Shown here: piece after piece, positions 1-5,675 of the stretch
How positions within the stretch are numbered: the first letter of the stretch is position 1
Layout of the letters: each line of letters opens with the position of its first letter
DNA from: UBA2982 sp040081395
GTDB taxonomy: Bacteria; Gemmatimonadota; Gemmatimonadetes; Longimicrobiales; Gaopeijiaceae
Direction of reading: 5' to 3'
Assembly (NCBI GenBank): GCA_040081395.1
Contig: JBEBGN010000105.1
Location: 1 to 10,877, forward strand
DNA length: 10,877 nucleotides
Notes under the pieces: generated by a model
What the model was told of the DNA's origin: nothing
The model's input: only the letters and a program-made list of their open reading frames with translations
Databases searched by the model: none
Translations under genes and position numbers: made by a program

Positions 1-1025
1 TGCTTCACGGTTCCGGTGGTCGGCTCGAGCTTGCCGACGAGCAGGTTGAGCAGGGTCGTCTTCCCGCAGCCGTTGGGCCCGATGACGCCGACCTTGTCCC
101 CCCTCTGGATGGTCGCGCTGAAGTCGCGGACCGTCGCCGTGGTCGACGTCGGATAGCCGAAGGAGACGTGTTTCGCCTCCATGACCGCCGTCGCGGAGCG
201 ACCGGATTCCTGCACGTTCAGCCGTACCTGGCCGACCCGCTCCCGCCGGTCTGCGCGCTCCGCGCGCAACTGCTTCAGTGCACGAACTCGACCCTCGTTG
301 CGTGTACGACGCGCCTTGATGCCCTGGCGGATCCACGCCTCTTCGATCGCGAGCTTGCGATCGAACAGATCCCTCGCCTTGTCCTCGTTCGCCAGCATAT
401 CCTCTTTGCGGACCAGGAAGGTGGGATAGTCGCAATCCCACGACGTAAGGCGCCCCCGGTCGAGCTCGACGATTCGTGTTGCGATCGCCTGAAGGAACGC
501 TCGATCGTGCGTGATGAAGAGAACGCTCCCGTTGAAGCGCAGCAGCATCGACTCGAGCTGGTCGATATGATCCAGATCGAGGTGGTTCGTGGGCTCGTCG
601 AGGAGCAGCACATCCGGATCGCGGACCAGCGCCCGTCCGAGCAGGGCTCGCCGCTTCTGGCCCCCGGACAGTGAGACGAAGGGCTGCGCGGGATCGAGGT
701 GGAGCAGGGAGCAGAGTCGCGCCGAATGGTGCTCCTCCGAGGAGGTATGGTCCGTCCCCGACGCGATCACGTCGAGCACGGAGCCGGGCAACTGGAGCGG
801 CAACTCCTGCCCGACCAGGGCCACCCGAACGCCGGATTCGAGCACGACCTCACCCTGATCTTGGCGCACCTCCCCCGCGATGATCTTGAGGAGCGTGGAC
901 TTTCCCTCGCCATTCCGGCCGAGGAAACCTACGCGCTCGCCGCGCTCGACCTGGAGGGTGGCGTCGTCCAGGAGCTGGGGCCCACCAAAGGCGATGCGTA
1001 ATTGTTGGCAGCTGAGGAGGGCCAT
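1..1025 (-). CDS. uup: ABC-F family ATPase Uup, C-terminal part outside window
   Basis: This is a duplicated ABC ATPase without membrane segments, of the ABC-F class that acts on ribosomes or nucleic acid and not in transport. Reading from the ATG at 1025, 341 codons are visible before the window edge. ABC1 has Walker A GRNGEGKS (residues 36-43), signature LSGGQ (119-123) and Walker B LLLDEPTNHLD (about 141-151), followed by the H-loop FITHD. The linker carries FDRKLAIEEAWIRQGIKARR and TRNEGRVRALK, which is nearly word for word the E. coli Uup linker as I remember it. ABC2 begins with Walker A GPNGCGKT and then runs off the window. The stretch between Walker A and the signature is about 35 residues shorter than in E. 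coli Uup. No Shine-Dalgarno precedes the ATG. The family call is secure. The exact Uup role (replication/transposon excision versus ribosome) is inferred from E. coli. Confidence 0.93.
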   Translation of the reverse strand, partial: MALLSCQQLRIAFGGPQLLDDATLQVERGERVGFLGRNGEGKSTLLKIIAGEVRQDQGEVVLESGVRVALVGQELPLQLPGSVLDVIASGTDHTSSEEHHSARLCSLLHLDPAQPFVSLSGGQKRRALLGRALVRDPDVLLLDEPTNHLDLDHIDQLESMLLRFNGSVLFITHDRAFLQAIATRIVELDRGRLTSWDCDYPTFLVRKEDMLANEDKARDLFDRKLAIEEAWIRQGIKARRTRNEGRVRALKQLRAERADRRERVGQVRLNVQESGRSATAVMEAKHVSFGYPTSTTATVRDFSATIQRGDKVGVIGPNGCGKTTLLNLLVGKLEPTTGTVK

Positions 1026-1030
1026 GCGCG

Positions 1031-1059
1031 AACCATCTGTGGATCCGCGCGATTGTCAA
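1031..1059 (-). promoter_or_regulatory. Possible uup promoter
   Basis: On the minus strand a perfect -35 hexamer TTGACA (1059-1054) is followed after 16 bp by GATGGT (1037-1032), which matches the -10 consensus at only three of six positions. The ATG of uup begins 6 nt after it, which would make the transcript leaderless or nearly so. That agrees with the absence of a Shine-Dalgarno. The -10 is weak, so this is tentative, and uup could instead be read through from the small gene 75 bp upstream. Confidence 0.25.
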
Positions 1060-1100
1060 CCAGGACTCGCACCGCCGAATCGGTGTACGGCCCCTGAGGT

Positions 1101-1346
1101 CTACTTGACCTTCGGGATGATCCCGAAGAAGCTCTCGATATCCGCGGCGCGGGCATCCGCCTGCTGCTTCAGTAGCTTCTGGGCAGCCTGGGCCGCGAGA
1201 ACCGCGAACATATCGACCCCTCCAGTGACTCCATTCAGTTGCTGGCCGGTGAGTTCCCCCTCGGTCGATGGGTCCTGATCGCCTTGCGTCGGGCTGGTCC
1301 TTGTCTCCGGGCTCTCTGCAGGTCCCTTCGGAACATCTTGGGGCAT
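1101..1346 (-). CDS. Small protein with double-glycine-leader-like motif
   Basis: The product has 81 residues and no family that I recognise. The ATG at 1346 is chosen because AAGAGG lies 4 nt upstream on the minus strand. An in-frame ATG at 1412 has no such signal. Residues 1-30 are polar and rich in Pro, Glu, Asp and Thr, so probably disordered. Residues 31-43 read ELTGQQLNGVTGG, with Leu at -12, Thr at -11, Leu at -7, Val at -4 and Gly-Gly at -2/-1. This is the pattern of double-glycine leaders cut by C39 peptidase transporters. Residues 44-81 start with a hydrophobic, helix-prone stretch (MFAVLAAQAAQKLL) and end with FFGIIPKVK. Codons from residue 40 on are mostly G/C-ending like those of neighbouring genes, which supports real coding. 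The uup gene lies 75 bp downstream on the same strand. No C39 transporter is visible, so the leader reading is an inference. Confidence 0.5.
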   Translation of the reverse strand: MPQDVPKGPAESPETRTSPTQGDQDPSTEGELTGQQLNGVTGGVDMFAVLAAQAAQKLLKQQADARAADIESFFGIIPKVK

Positions 1347-1471
1347 ATGACCTCTTGGTGGGACTCGGCTCCATGGTGCGGCGCACACCATATGACGGAG
1401 TTCGAGGAGCATTGTCCAGGAGAGACTCCGTGAAGAGGCCCGTGTCTACCGCCGGCCCCTGGACCGGCCGC

Positions 1472-1876
1472 CTAGATCAGCGGCTGGATCGTCACCCGGC
1501 CCACGCGCTCGAACCCACGGTCGAACGTCGCGATCGACGTGACCCCGTGGTTGAGCATCACTGCCGCGTGCACGGCGTCTCTGGCGGATAAGCCTCCGGT
1601 CGTCGTCAGCAGGTCCCGCGCCAAGTCGGTATCCGCGAGTGTGACGTCGAAGACCTCGTGCACGACCTGAACGAACAGGTCATAAACGGACGCCGCGAGG
1701 TCGAGGCGCCCGATCGCATTGTACCGATAGAGGATCTCCTGCAGGACCTCGGTGCTCGTGCATGCCTCGTAGTGTCCCGCCCGCACCGATTCCAGGAGAC
1801 GCACCGCCGGCTCGCGATTCGGGTGGGGGGCGCCGGCCACGTACATCGGGATGTTCGAGTCGATGAAGAGCTTCAC
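1472..1876 (-). CDS. vapC: VapC-type PIN-domain toxin ribonuclease
   Basis: A 134-residue single PIN domain, the usual length for a VapC toxin, which cleaves RNA (often tRNA or rRNA) with Mg2+ or Mn2+. The expected acidic residues are present: Asp6 in FIDSN, Glu43 in TSTEV, Asp100 in SARDAVHAA and Asp119 in ATFDRGF. Together they give the four-acid PIN centre with the ordered PIN core strands around it. The start is GTG at 1876, overlapping the TGA of the antitoxin gene by 4 nt (GTGA). This indicates translational coupling and a shared mRNA. A short GC hairpin (GCCGG/CCGGC, 1451-1468) follows the stop by a few bases and could be a weak terminator. Nothing looks truncated, so the toxin should be active. 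The symbol is a family name; the target RNA cannot be told from sequence. Confidence 0.9.
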   Translation of the reverse strand: MKLFIDSNIPMYVAGAPHPNREPAVRLLESVRAGHYEACTSTEVLQEILYRYNAIGRLDLAASVYDLFVQVVHEVFDVTLADTDLARDLLTTTGGLSARDAVHAAVMLNHGVTSIATFDRGFERVGRVTIQPLI

Positions 1877-2103
1877 CGACGGCCGGCCTCGATCTCGCCA
1901 AGCATCACCTCGATGTCGGCCGTGGGTGCGTTCAAGCGCGAAAGCGCTCCGATCGGGTCGCGCGTTGCGGTTGCCTCACGACCCAACTTCTCCTCGATCG
2001 CCGTGCGAACCCACTCCCCCTTGGAGAGGCGCGAGCGACCGGCGGCCTTTCGGAGGCGCCCGTCGAGTTCCTCAGGAATCAGCACCTGCAGGCGATGGCT
2101 CAT
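1873..2103 (-). CDS. vapB: VapB-like ribbon-helix-helix antitoxin
   Basis: A 76-residue antitoxin directly upstream of and overlapping the PIN toxin gene. The N-terminal half fits a ribbon-helix-helix DNA-binding fold: strand HRLQVLIP (3-10), helix EELDGRLRKAAG (11-22), turn SRLSKGE and second helix WVRTAIEEKLG (31-41). The C-terminal tail (42-76) is polar and acidic near IEVMLGEIE, as expected for the part that wraps the toxin's active site. RHH antitoxins bind DNA as dimers on short palindromes, and the start codon itself lies in one of two CTCATATGAG palindromes, so autoregulation is strongly suggested. No Shine-Dalgarno precedes the ATG, and the mRNA may be leaderless or nearly so. The RHH assignment rests on pattern, but the gene pairing is very typical. 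Confidence 0.85.
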   Translation of the reverse strand: MSHRLQVLIPEELDGRLRKAAGRSRLSKGEWVRTAIEEKLGREATATRDPIGALSRLNAPTADIEVMLGEIEAGRR

Positions 2104-2124
2104 ATGAGTCTATGCTCATATGAG
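2099..2124. promoter_or_regulatory. Paired palindromic operator of vapBC
   Basis: Two exact copies of the perfect palindrome CTCATATGAG occupy 2099-2108 and 2115-2124, with centres 16 bp apart. The second extends to a 14-bp palindrome TGCTCATATGAGCA (2113-2126). The first copy contains the vapB start codon and the second overlaps the likely -10 region, so bound RHH dimers would block RNA polymerase. Location and symmetry fit autoregulation by VapB. Binding itself is inferred. Confidence 0.75.
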
Positions 2125-2141
2125 CAGGGCGGGCCCGTCAA
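2115..2141 (-). promoter_or_regulatory. Likely vapBC promoter
   Basis: On the minus strand TTGACG (2141-2136, five of six -35 bases) is followed after 15 bp by TATGAG (2120-2115, four of six -10 bases). The -10 lies wholly inside the second operator palindrome. Transcription would start only a few bases before the vapB ATG, which fits the missing Shine-Dalgarno. The spacer is short, so the precise -10 is uncertain. Confidence 0.4.
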
Positions 2142-2232
2142 GACGGTCCGGGGTCCGCTCTCGCGCGGAGGCCGGCAGCGCCTGCATTCTCAGCCAGTGT
2201 CCCGTCGACCGCGCTCCACCGGAGGTCTCGTT

Positions 2233-2751
2233 ATGCGCCCCATGGCCCTGTTCCTGTCGTTCGCAGTGACGCTGTCCGGTGCGCCCTACGTTTCCGCGCA
2301 AGTCGCGGGGACGGCTGTCGCGCCCGCAGTGTTGGTGAGCGAGGTCGACTGGATGGGCGTGCTCAGCCGCTCGGCGAGCAACAACACGCTCGACACCAAG
2401 GTGGCCGAGACCGCCGTGCGGGGAGGGGTGGTGCGGGTCGGCGTCATCTACCGCTCGCGCTCCGAGACGCGCGCGCTCGTGCACCAAGAGCTGACGGAGA
2501 TCTACTCCATCGTCGAGGGCTCGGGCACCCTGATCACCGGGGGCACGGCCACCGAGTCACAGCCGGTGTCCGACCCCCCGAACCTCGGGCTCACGCCGAG
2601 CTTCTTCGTGACCCAGGTCGGCGGTGAGCGTCGCAGGGTCGGTCCGGGAGACATCGTCGTGATTCCCGCGGGGCTGCCCCACCGACTCATCGAGTTGGAT
2701 GGACCGATGTCATACACGATCTACCGCTTCGAGCCGACGTCGCCGCGATAG
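2233..2751 (+). CDS. Secreted cupin-domain protein
   Basis: A 172-residue protein with an N-terminal signal peptide (residues 1 to about 22; hydrophobic run MALFLSFAVTL and a VSA/Q cleavage site), followed by a single cupin barrel. Cupin motif 1 is seen at HQELTEIYSIVEGSG (84-98) and motif 2 at GPGDIVVIPAGLPHRL (137-152). His84, Glu89 and His150 are the likely metal ligands. The second histidine of the classic HxH is Glu86 here. The start at 2233 is set by GGAGGT six bases upstream; an in-frame ATG at 2095 would add a non-signal tail and is not supported. It lies 17 bp before the next lipoprotein gene, so the two are probably co-transcribed, and diverges from vapBC. The substrate is unknown; cupins range from dioxygenases to sugar-binding or regulatory proteins, and secretion argues for an envelope role. 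Confidence 0.85.
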   Translation: MRPMALFLSFAVTLSGAPYVSAQVAGTAVAPAVLVSEVDWMGVLSRSASNNTLDTKVAETAVRGGVVRVGVIYRSRSETRALVHQELTEIYSIVEGSGTLITGGTATESQPVSDPPNLGLTPSFFVTQVGGERRRVGPGDIVVIPAGLPHRLIELDGPMSYTIYRFEPTSPR

Positions 2752-2768
2752 GCGCGGGGACCCATAGC

Positions 2769-3218
2769 ATGAGATTCCCGAACGATAGGTCAGCAGTGCT
2801 CACGTCGCGCAGTCGCTGCTTCTTGGGACTGAGCGTGGCGTGGGTGGTGGTCGCCTGCTCCGAGCCCGAGCCCCCGCCGAGGCCGCTCCCTGAGGTAGGC
2901 GCGCTGGCGCGACCCATCACCCAGGACATGCTGACTTCCCAGCGATTCATCGCCTTCTCCGACATGTGGAGCGTCCCGGTGCCAGGGGGCGATCCGGTAC
3001 GCTTCCTCCCCGATGGCATGGTCGAGAACGAAAGAGCAGGGTTAGCGGGACCCTGGGGGATCGTGAACGACTCCACGGTCATGATCCGGGGTTCTCTCTT
3101 CCGCCACCGCGTCTCGGAGGGCGACCTTTTCGGTCCATTTCCGGAGCGTCCCACGGCGGGTGACACTCCGTCCGACCAGCGACAGCTGGGCACGCGAATC
3201 TTGCTCGCCCCGCGGTAG
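2769..3218 (+). CDS. Small predicted lipoprotein, unknown function
   Basis: A 149-residue predicted lipoprotein of no family that I recognise. The N-terminus carries basic residues (TSRSR), a hydrophobic run FLGLSVAWVV and lipobox VVAC with the lipidated Cys at residue 30. A Glu/Pro-rich linker (EPEPPPRPLPE) follows. The mature part has alternating polar/hydrophobic strands (DPVRFLPDGMVENE, GPWGIVNDSTVMIRG) that look like a small beta-barrel or lipocalin-like sheet. A GTG at 2796, preceded by AGGT at five bases, would give a 140-residue protein with a more ordinary 20-residue signal, so the true start may be there. It follows the cupin gene by 17 bp and is probably in its operon. Confidence 0.75.
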   Translation: MRFPNDRSAVLTSRSRCFLGLSVAWVVVACSEPEPPPRPLPEVGALARPITQDMLTSQRFIAFSDMWSVPVPGGDPVRFLPDGMVENERAGLAGPWGIVNDSTVMIRGSLFRHRVSEGDLFGPFPERPTAGDTPSDQRQLGTRILLAPR

Positions 3219-3233
3219 GGCTCGCTCGACCCG

Positions 3234-3254
3234 CGCGACTGACGCGTCATCGCG
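3234..3254. promoter_or_regulatory. Palindrome, candidate activator site for sigma-54 promoter
   Basis: The perfect 10-bp palindrome TGACGCGTCA (3240-3249) sits inside a longer inverted repeat, CGCGA(c)TGACG followed by CGTCATCGCG, broken only by one extra C at 3239. Its centre is about 100 bp upstream of the start point predicted from the sigma-54-type promoter at 3320. That is where bacterial enhancer-binding proteins usually bind. The role is inferred from position and symmetry. Confidence 0.4.
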
Positions 3255-3319
3255 ACAGTGTTCGCACGCGCGCCAATCCGATTCGACACACGGTTCTATT
3301 TCGCCCGTGGCTGCTTGCG

Positions 3320-3335
3320 TGGCACATCAATTGCT
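3320..3335 (+). promoter_or_regulatory. Sigma-54 (RpoN) type promoter
   Basis: TGGCAC at 3320-3325, five bases, then TTGCT at 3331-3335. This matches the conserved -24/-12 consensus TGGCAC-N5-TTGCW exactly, with correct spacing between the invariant GG and GC. Transcription would start near 3346, giving a leader of about 270 nt before the Ig-domain lipoprotein gene. The leader includes the riboswitch-like element. Sigma-54 promoters need an ATP-dependent activator, and a palindrome lies about 100 bp upstream. A chance match in a 396-bp gap is possible but unlikely with all eleven conserved positions met. Confidence 0.65.
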
Positions 3336-3388
3336 CTTGGCATCCCCCGAGTCGCATCGGGCTGTCGATGCAGATCACGACGCTGATC

Positions 3389-3460
3389 AGAGCATATCCG
3401 CCGAAAGGCGGTGACGCAGAGTTTCGGGGCTAACGTGATCTCCTGATCACCAGGCCGGCC
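3389..3460 (+). promoter_or_regulatory. c-di-GMP-I (GEMM)-like riboswitch, degenerate or variant
   Basis: The core is a 5-bp stem CCGCC/GGCGG capped by a GAAA tetraloop (3398-3411), then after one base GACGCAGAG (3413-3421), then CGGGGCTAA (3425-3433). This order (GNRA-capped P2, GACGCAAAG, then a CUAA tetraloop-receptor strand) is that of GEMM riboswitches that bind cyclic dinucleotides. A second hairpin GTGATC-TCCT-GATCAC (3435-3450) would form the tip of P3, and CAGG at 3451 the other receptor strand. The 5' segment reads AGAGCATATCC where the family has AGGGCAAACC, so two conserved positions differ and one base is inserted, and I could not find a clear P1 partner. It sits between a sigma-54-type promoter and a surface-protein gene, a common place for this class. 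The family call is by eye only. Confidence 0.5.
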
Positions 3461-3513
3461 GGGCCGCCAGCGCCTCTCGAGGTCACTCGGGACGAAACCT
3501 GGCGGCCCGGCCG
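3456..3513 (+). terminator. 15-bp GC hairpin, candidate expression platform
   Basis: Perfect inverted repeat: 3456-3470 (contains GGCCGGGCCGCCAG) pairs with 3499-3513 (contains CTGGCGGCCCGGCC) around a 28-nt loop. It starts inside the 3' part of the riboswitch-like element, so the two folds could compete. The following bases, TGCTTTG, are only a poor U-tract, so it may act as a weak intrinsic terminator or pausing structure. A second perfect 9-bp stem (CGGCCATCC/GGATGGCCG, 3521-3550) follows within the same leader. Confidence 0.5.
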
Positions 3514-3614
3514 TGCTTTGCGGCCATCCCCATCAGTCGATGGATGGCCGGAGGCTTATCCGCAGTCCAGCCACGCGACCCGAGCTGGACGTCCAAGCCC
3601 TGGAGGAAGAAGCG

Positions 3615-5507
3615 ATGGAAGAGAGAGCGACCCCCGGGGGGGCGGTCGCAGGACGGAGCATCGTCCATGCCGCACCCCATCTGAACCTTCGCAATACCCT
3701 ACTCCTCGCTACCCTGGCGTGCTCGTTGCTCGTCGGGTGTGGGGACAGCTCCACGATCCTGGGCACCCTGCCCGAGATGCCGCCGCCCGCCACTCCGGCC
3801 GAGTTGGCCGACGCGGACATCCGTCTCGTCAGCGGTGACTCGCAGGAGGGAGAGGTGGCCACCCTGCTCGCCGACTCGCTGGTGGTGGAGGTCACGACAT
3901 CGTCGGGCGCTCCCTTGGGGGGAGCCCCCGTGGAGTGGCGATTCGATGCTGGCCACCCGCCTCTGGCCGGGGGAGCCACGGTTCCGGACCAACGCCTCGT
4001 CGGCATCACCGATCGAAACGGGAGGGCATCGACGCGTTGGGTGCTCGGCACGGGCGCTGGTGATCAGTCGGTGGCGGCGCGTGTGATGGTGCCAGAGTCG
4101 ACCGCCCCGGTCGGTGAAGGGCCCAGCCTCGCACCCGGGGACCTCTATCGATACTTCTGGGGGCGGGCGAGGCCGGGCAGCGCGTACTCGTTGACGGTTA
4201 CACCCGCGGAGAAGGGTCTGATCGTCGGTGATTCGGTGCAGCTGGCGGCTCAGGTGAAGGACCGATACGGAAACGTCCTCCAGGGGCGCTCGATCATCTG
4301 GGCCTCCTCGGCCCAGACCGTGGCGACCATCACGGAGACCGGCAAGGCGCGAGCAATCAGCCCGGGGGCCGCTACCATGAGGGCCACGTCGGAGAGCGTC
4401 ACGGGGACTTCGGCGCTCACGGTGACGGCCGGGGAGTCCGTGCCGGTCCCGCCACCCACAATCACGGTGCGGGACCAGAATGCGTTGGTAGTCCAGAGCC
4501 TGACTCTGGTGAGAGGAACCTCCGCAACGCTCTCGGCCACGGCGACGACCGCCGCAGGTGTATCCCTCGGGACCATCATCCCGACGTGGAGTTCCTCGAG
4601 CGTTGGCGTGGCAACCGTTTCCGCCCTAGGCGTCGTGCAGGCGCTCGCGGCGGGGAGCACGAACCTGGTGGCGACCTATCAGGGCTCGACCAAGACGATC
4701 CCGACGATGGTGACGGTTCCTGTGAGCCCGCCACCGCCGCCACCACCGCCGACAACGGGTGTGCCGCAGCCGAGTGGGTCGATTCGGCTCGACACGCGGT
4801 CGGGGGGAGCGCAGAGCATTCAGGCGTCGACGAGCCTCGCCACGGCGCTGTCCGTGTCCGGCTTCCACGCGGACGCGACAGACGCATCGGGTTCGGTCGT
4901 CACGTTCACGACCGATGCCGATGGTGCCGGTTCCAAAGCCTTCCGTTTCGACTGGAAAGGCGTGGGTGCAACGACGGAAGTGGACTTGAGCCTTTATCGT
5001 CCCATGGCCACGGTGACTGCGGGCGATACCTATCTCCAGATGATGATCTGGCAGTCCAGAACAGCAAGCGGAGGCGGTATCGGGACGGCGGGCGATTGGG
5101 ACTGTTGCTCGCAGGGTCCGGGATCAGGAAAGCGGATGGTCTGGTTCCGCTCATCTGGAGGCAACTCCGGACGGCTGGCCTATGCTCCGGGGGACCGCTC
5201 GTTTCGCGGACAGCTGTTCGTGGAATCCACTTACAATCCGGCGACGGCGAGCACGCCGTTCAATTGGGACGCCCTCGTGAGTCAATGGATCGCACTCACG
5301 ATTCGCATCGCGCCGGAAACAAGCGTGGGCGCACGCAATGGAAGGATCCAGGTGTGGGTCAACAACACGCTGACGCACGATGTCGCGAGTGCCAATACGT
5401 ACTCGACGGGGCTCGCTGGCGAGCTCCAGATCGGCGGGCCGACATGGATCGGCGTTCCCCAGGATCAGACGATGTACGTCAAAGACATCGTGGTGTGGCA
5501 GCCGTGA
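3615..5507 (+). CDS. Surface lipoprotein with Ig-like repeats and ConA-like C-terminal domain
   Basis: A 630-residue exported protein. The start at 3615 is set by GGAGG eight bases upstream. After a long N-region comes the hydrophobic run LLLATLACSLL and lipobox LVGC with Cys42. Residues about 60-175 look like a Big_1-type domain (GAPLGGAPVEWRFDAG, then TDRNGRASTRWVLGTGAG). Residues about 190-277 are a Big_2 domain (LTVTPAEKGLIVGDSVQL, IIWASSAQTVATITETG). Residues about 281-367 are a second Big_2 unit. A run of eight prolines (about 370-378) forms a spacer to a C-terminal beta-rich domain (385-630) that resembles concanavalin-A-like lectin/polysaccharide-lyase folds (GRIQVWVNN, MYVKDIVVW). 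An adhesin or polysaccharide-binding role is inferred. The upstream leader suggests control by sigma-54 and a cyclic dinucleotide. A strong hairpin follows the stop, so it is probably transcribed alone. Confidence 0.85.
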   Translation: MEERATPGGAVAGRSIVHAAPHLNLRNTLLLATLACSLLVGCGDSSTILGTLPEMPPPATPAELADADIRLVSGDSQEGEVATLLADSLVVEVTTSSGAPLGGAPVEWRFDAGHPPLAGGATVPDQRLVGITDRNGRASTRWVLGTGAGDQSVAARVMVPESTAPVGEGPSLAPGDLYRYFWGRARPGSAYSLTVTPAEKGLIVGDSVQLAAQVKDRYGNVLQGRSIIWASSAQTVATITETGKARAISPGAATMRATSESVTGTSALTVTAGESVPVPPPTITVRDQNALVVQSLTLVRGTSATLSATATTAAGVSLGTIIPTWSSSSVGVATVSALGVVQALAAGSTNLVATYQGSTKTIPTMVTVPVSPPPPPPPPTTGVPQPSGSIRLDTRSGGAQSIQASTSLATALSVSGFHADATDASGSVVTFTTDADGAGSKAFRFDWKGVGATTEVDLSLYRPMATVTAGDTYLQMMIWQSRTASGGGIGTAGDWDCCSQGPGSGKRMVWFRSSGGNSGRLAYAPGDRSFRGQLFVESTYNPATASTPFNWDALVSQWIALTIRIAPETSVGARNGRIQVWVNNTLTHDVASANTYSTGLAGELQIGGPTWIGVPQDQTMYVKDIVVWQP

Positions 5508-5524
5508 TGTGCGCATGATGCTCA

Positions 5525-5558
5525 CCCCCCTCGGGGAGCCTCGGCGCTCCGAGGGGGG
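5525..5558 (+). terminator. Strong hairpin after the Ig-domain gene
   Basis: CCCCCCTCGG (5525-5534) pairs with CCGAGGGGGG (5549-5558), and three further inner pairs (AGC/GCT) form after a two-base bulge. It lies 18 nt past the stop codon of the Ig-domain gene, the usual terminator position. No T-run follows, so termination may be inefficient or Rho-assisted. Confidence 0.6.
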
Positions 5559-5675
5559 ACCTGCGCCGTGCATCGAAGGCGCGACGCCTCTGCGGGGGCG
5601 ACGCTAGTCGCGTGTGGCCGCGTCCGCGACGATGCTCAGTAGCGGATACGGGCCGACCTGCACGATCTTGGCGCG

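Noticed and set aside
850..1386. 178-codon minus-strand frame across the uup start and the small gene
   Set aside because: Arg/Pro-rich translation with no recognisable motif. It overlaps uup, whose motifs are unmistakable.
1451..1468. GCCGG/CCGGC hairpin after vapC as a terminator
   Set aside because: Only 5 bp with an 8-nt loop and no T-run. Too weak to list as a feature in GC-rich DNA.
2135..2146. CCGTC-AA-GACGG inverted repeat near the vapBC -35
   Set aside because: Short and GC-rich, with no second copy. The CTCATATGAG pair explains regulation better.
2095..2232. N-terminal extension of the cupin gene to an upstream ATG
   Set aside because: It would bury the signal peptide, and it overlaps the vapB start and operator. 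The ATG at 2233 has GGAGGT at ideal spacing.
2687..3289. 200-codon open frame on the minus strand opposite the small lipoprotein
   Set aside because: Ser/Arg/Pro-rich with no domain or ribosome site. The plus frame has a signal sequence, a lipobox and an operon-like position.
3160..3414. 84-codon plus-strand frame running into the regulatory gap
   Set aside because: Starts inside the lipoprotein gene, has no ribosome site, is Ser/Arg-rich, and covers the promoter and part of the riboswitch-like stretch.
4586..5518. 310-codon open frame on the plus strand inside the Ig/ConA-like gene
   Set aside because: Arg/Gly-rich out-of-frame product typical of high-GC shadow frames. The overlapping frame has clear Ig-like domains and signal.
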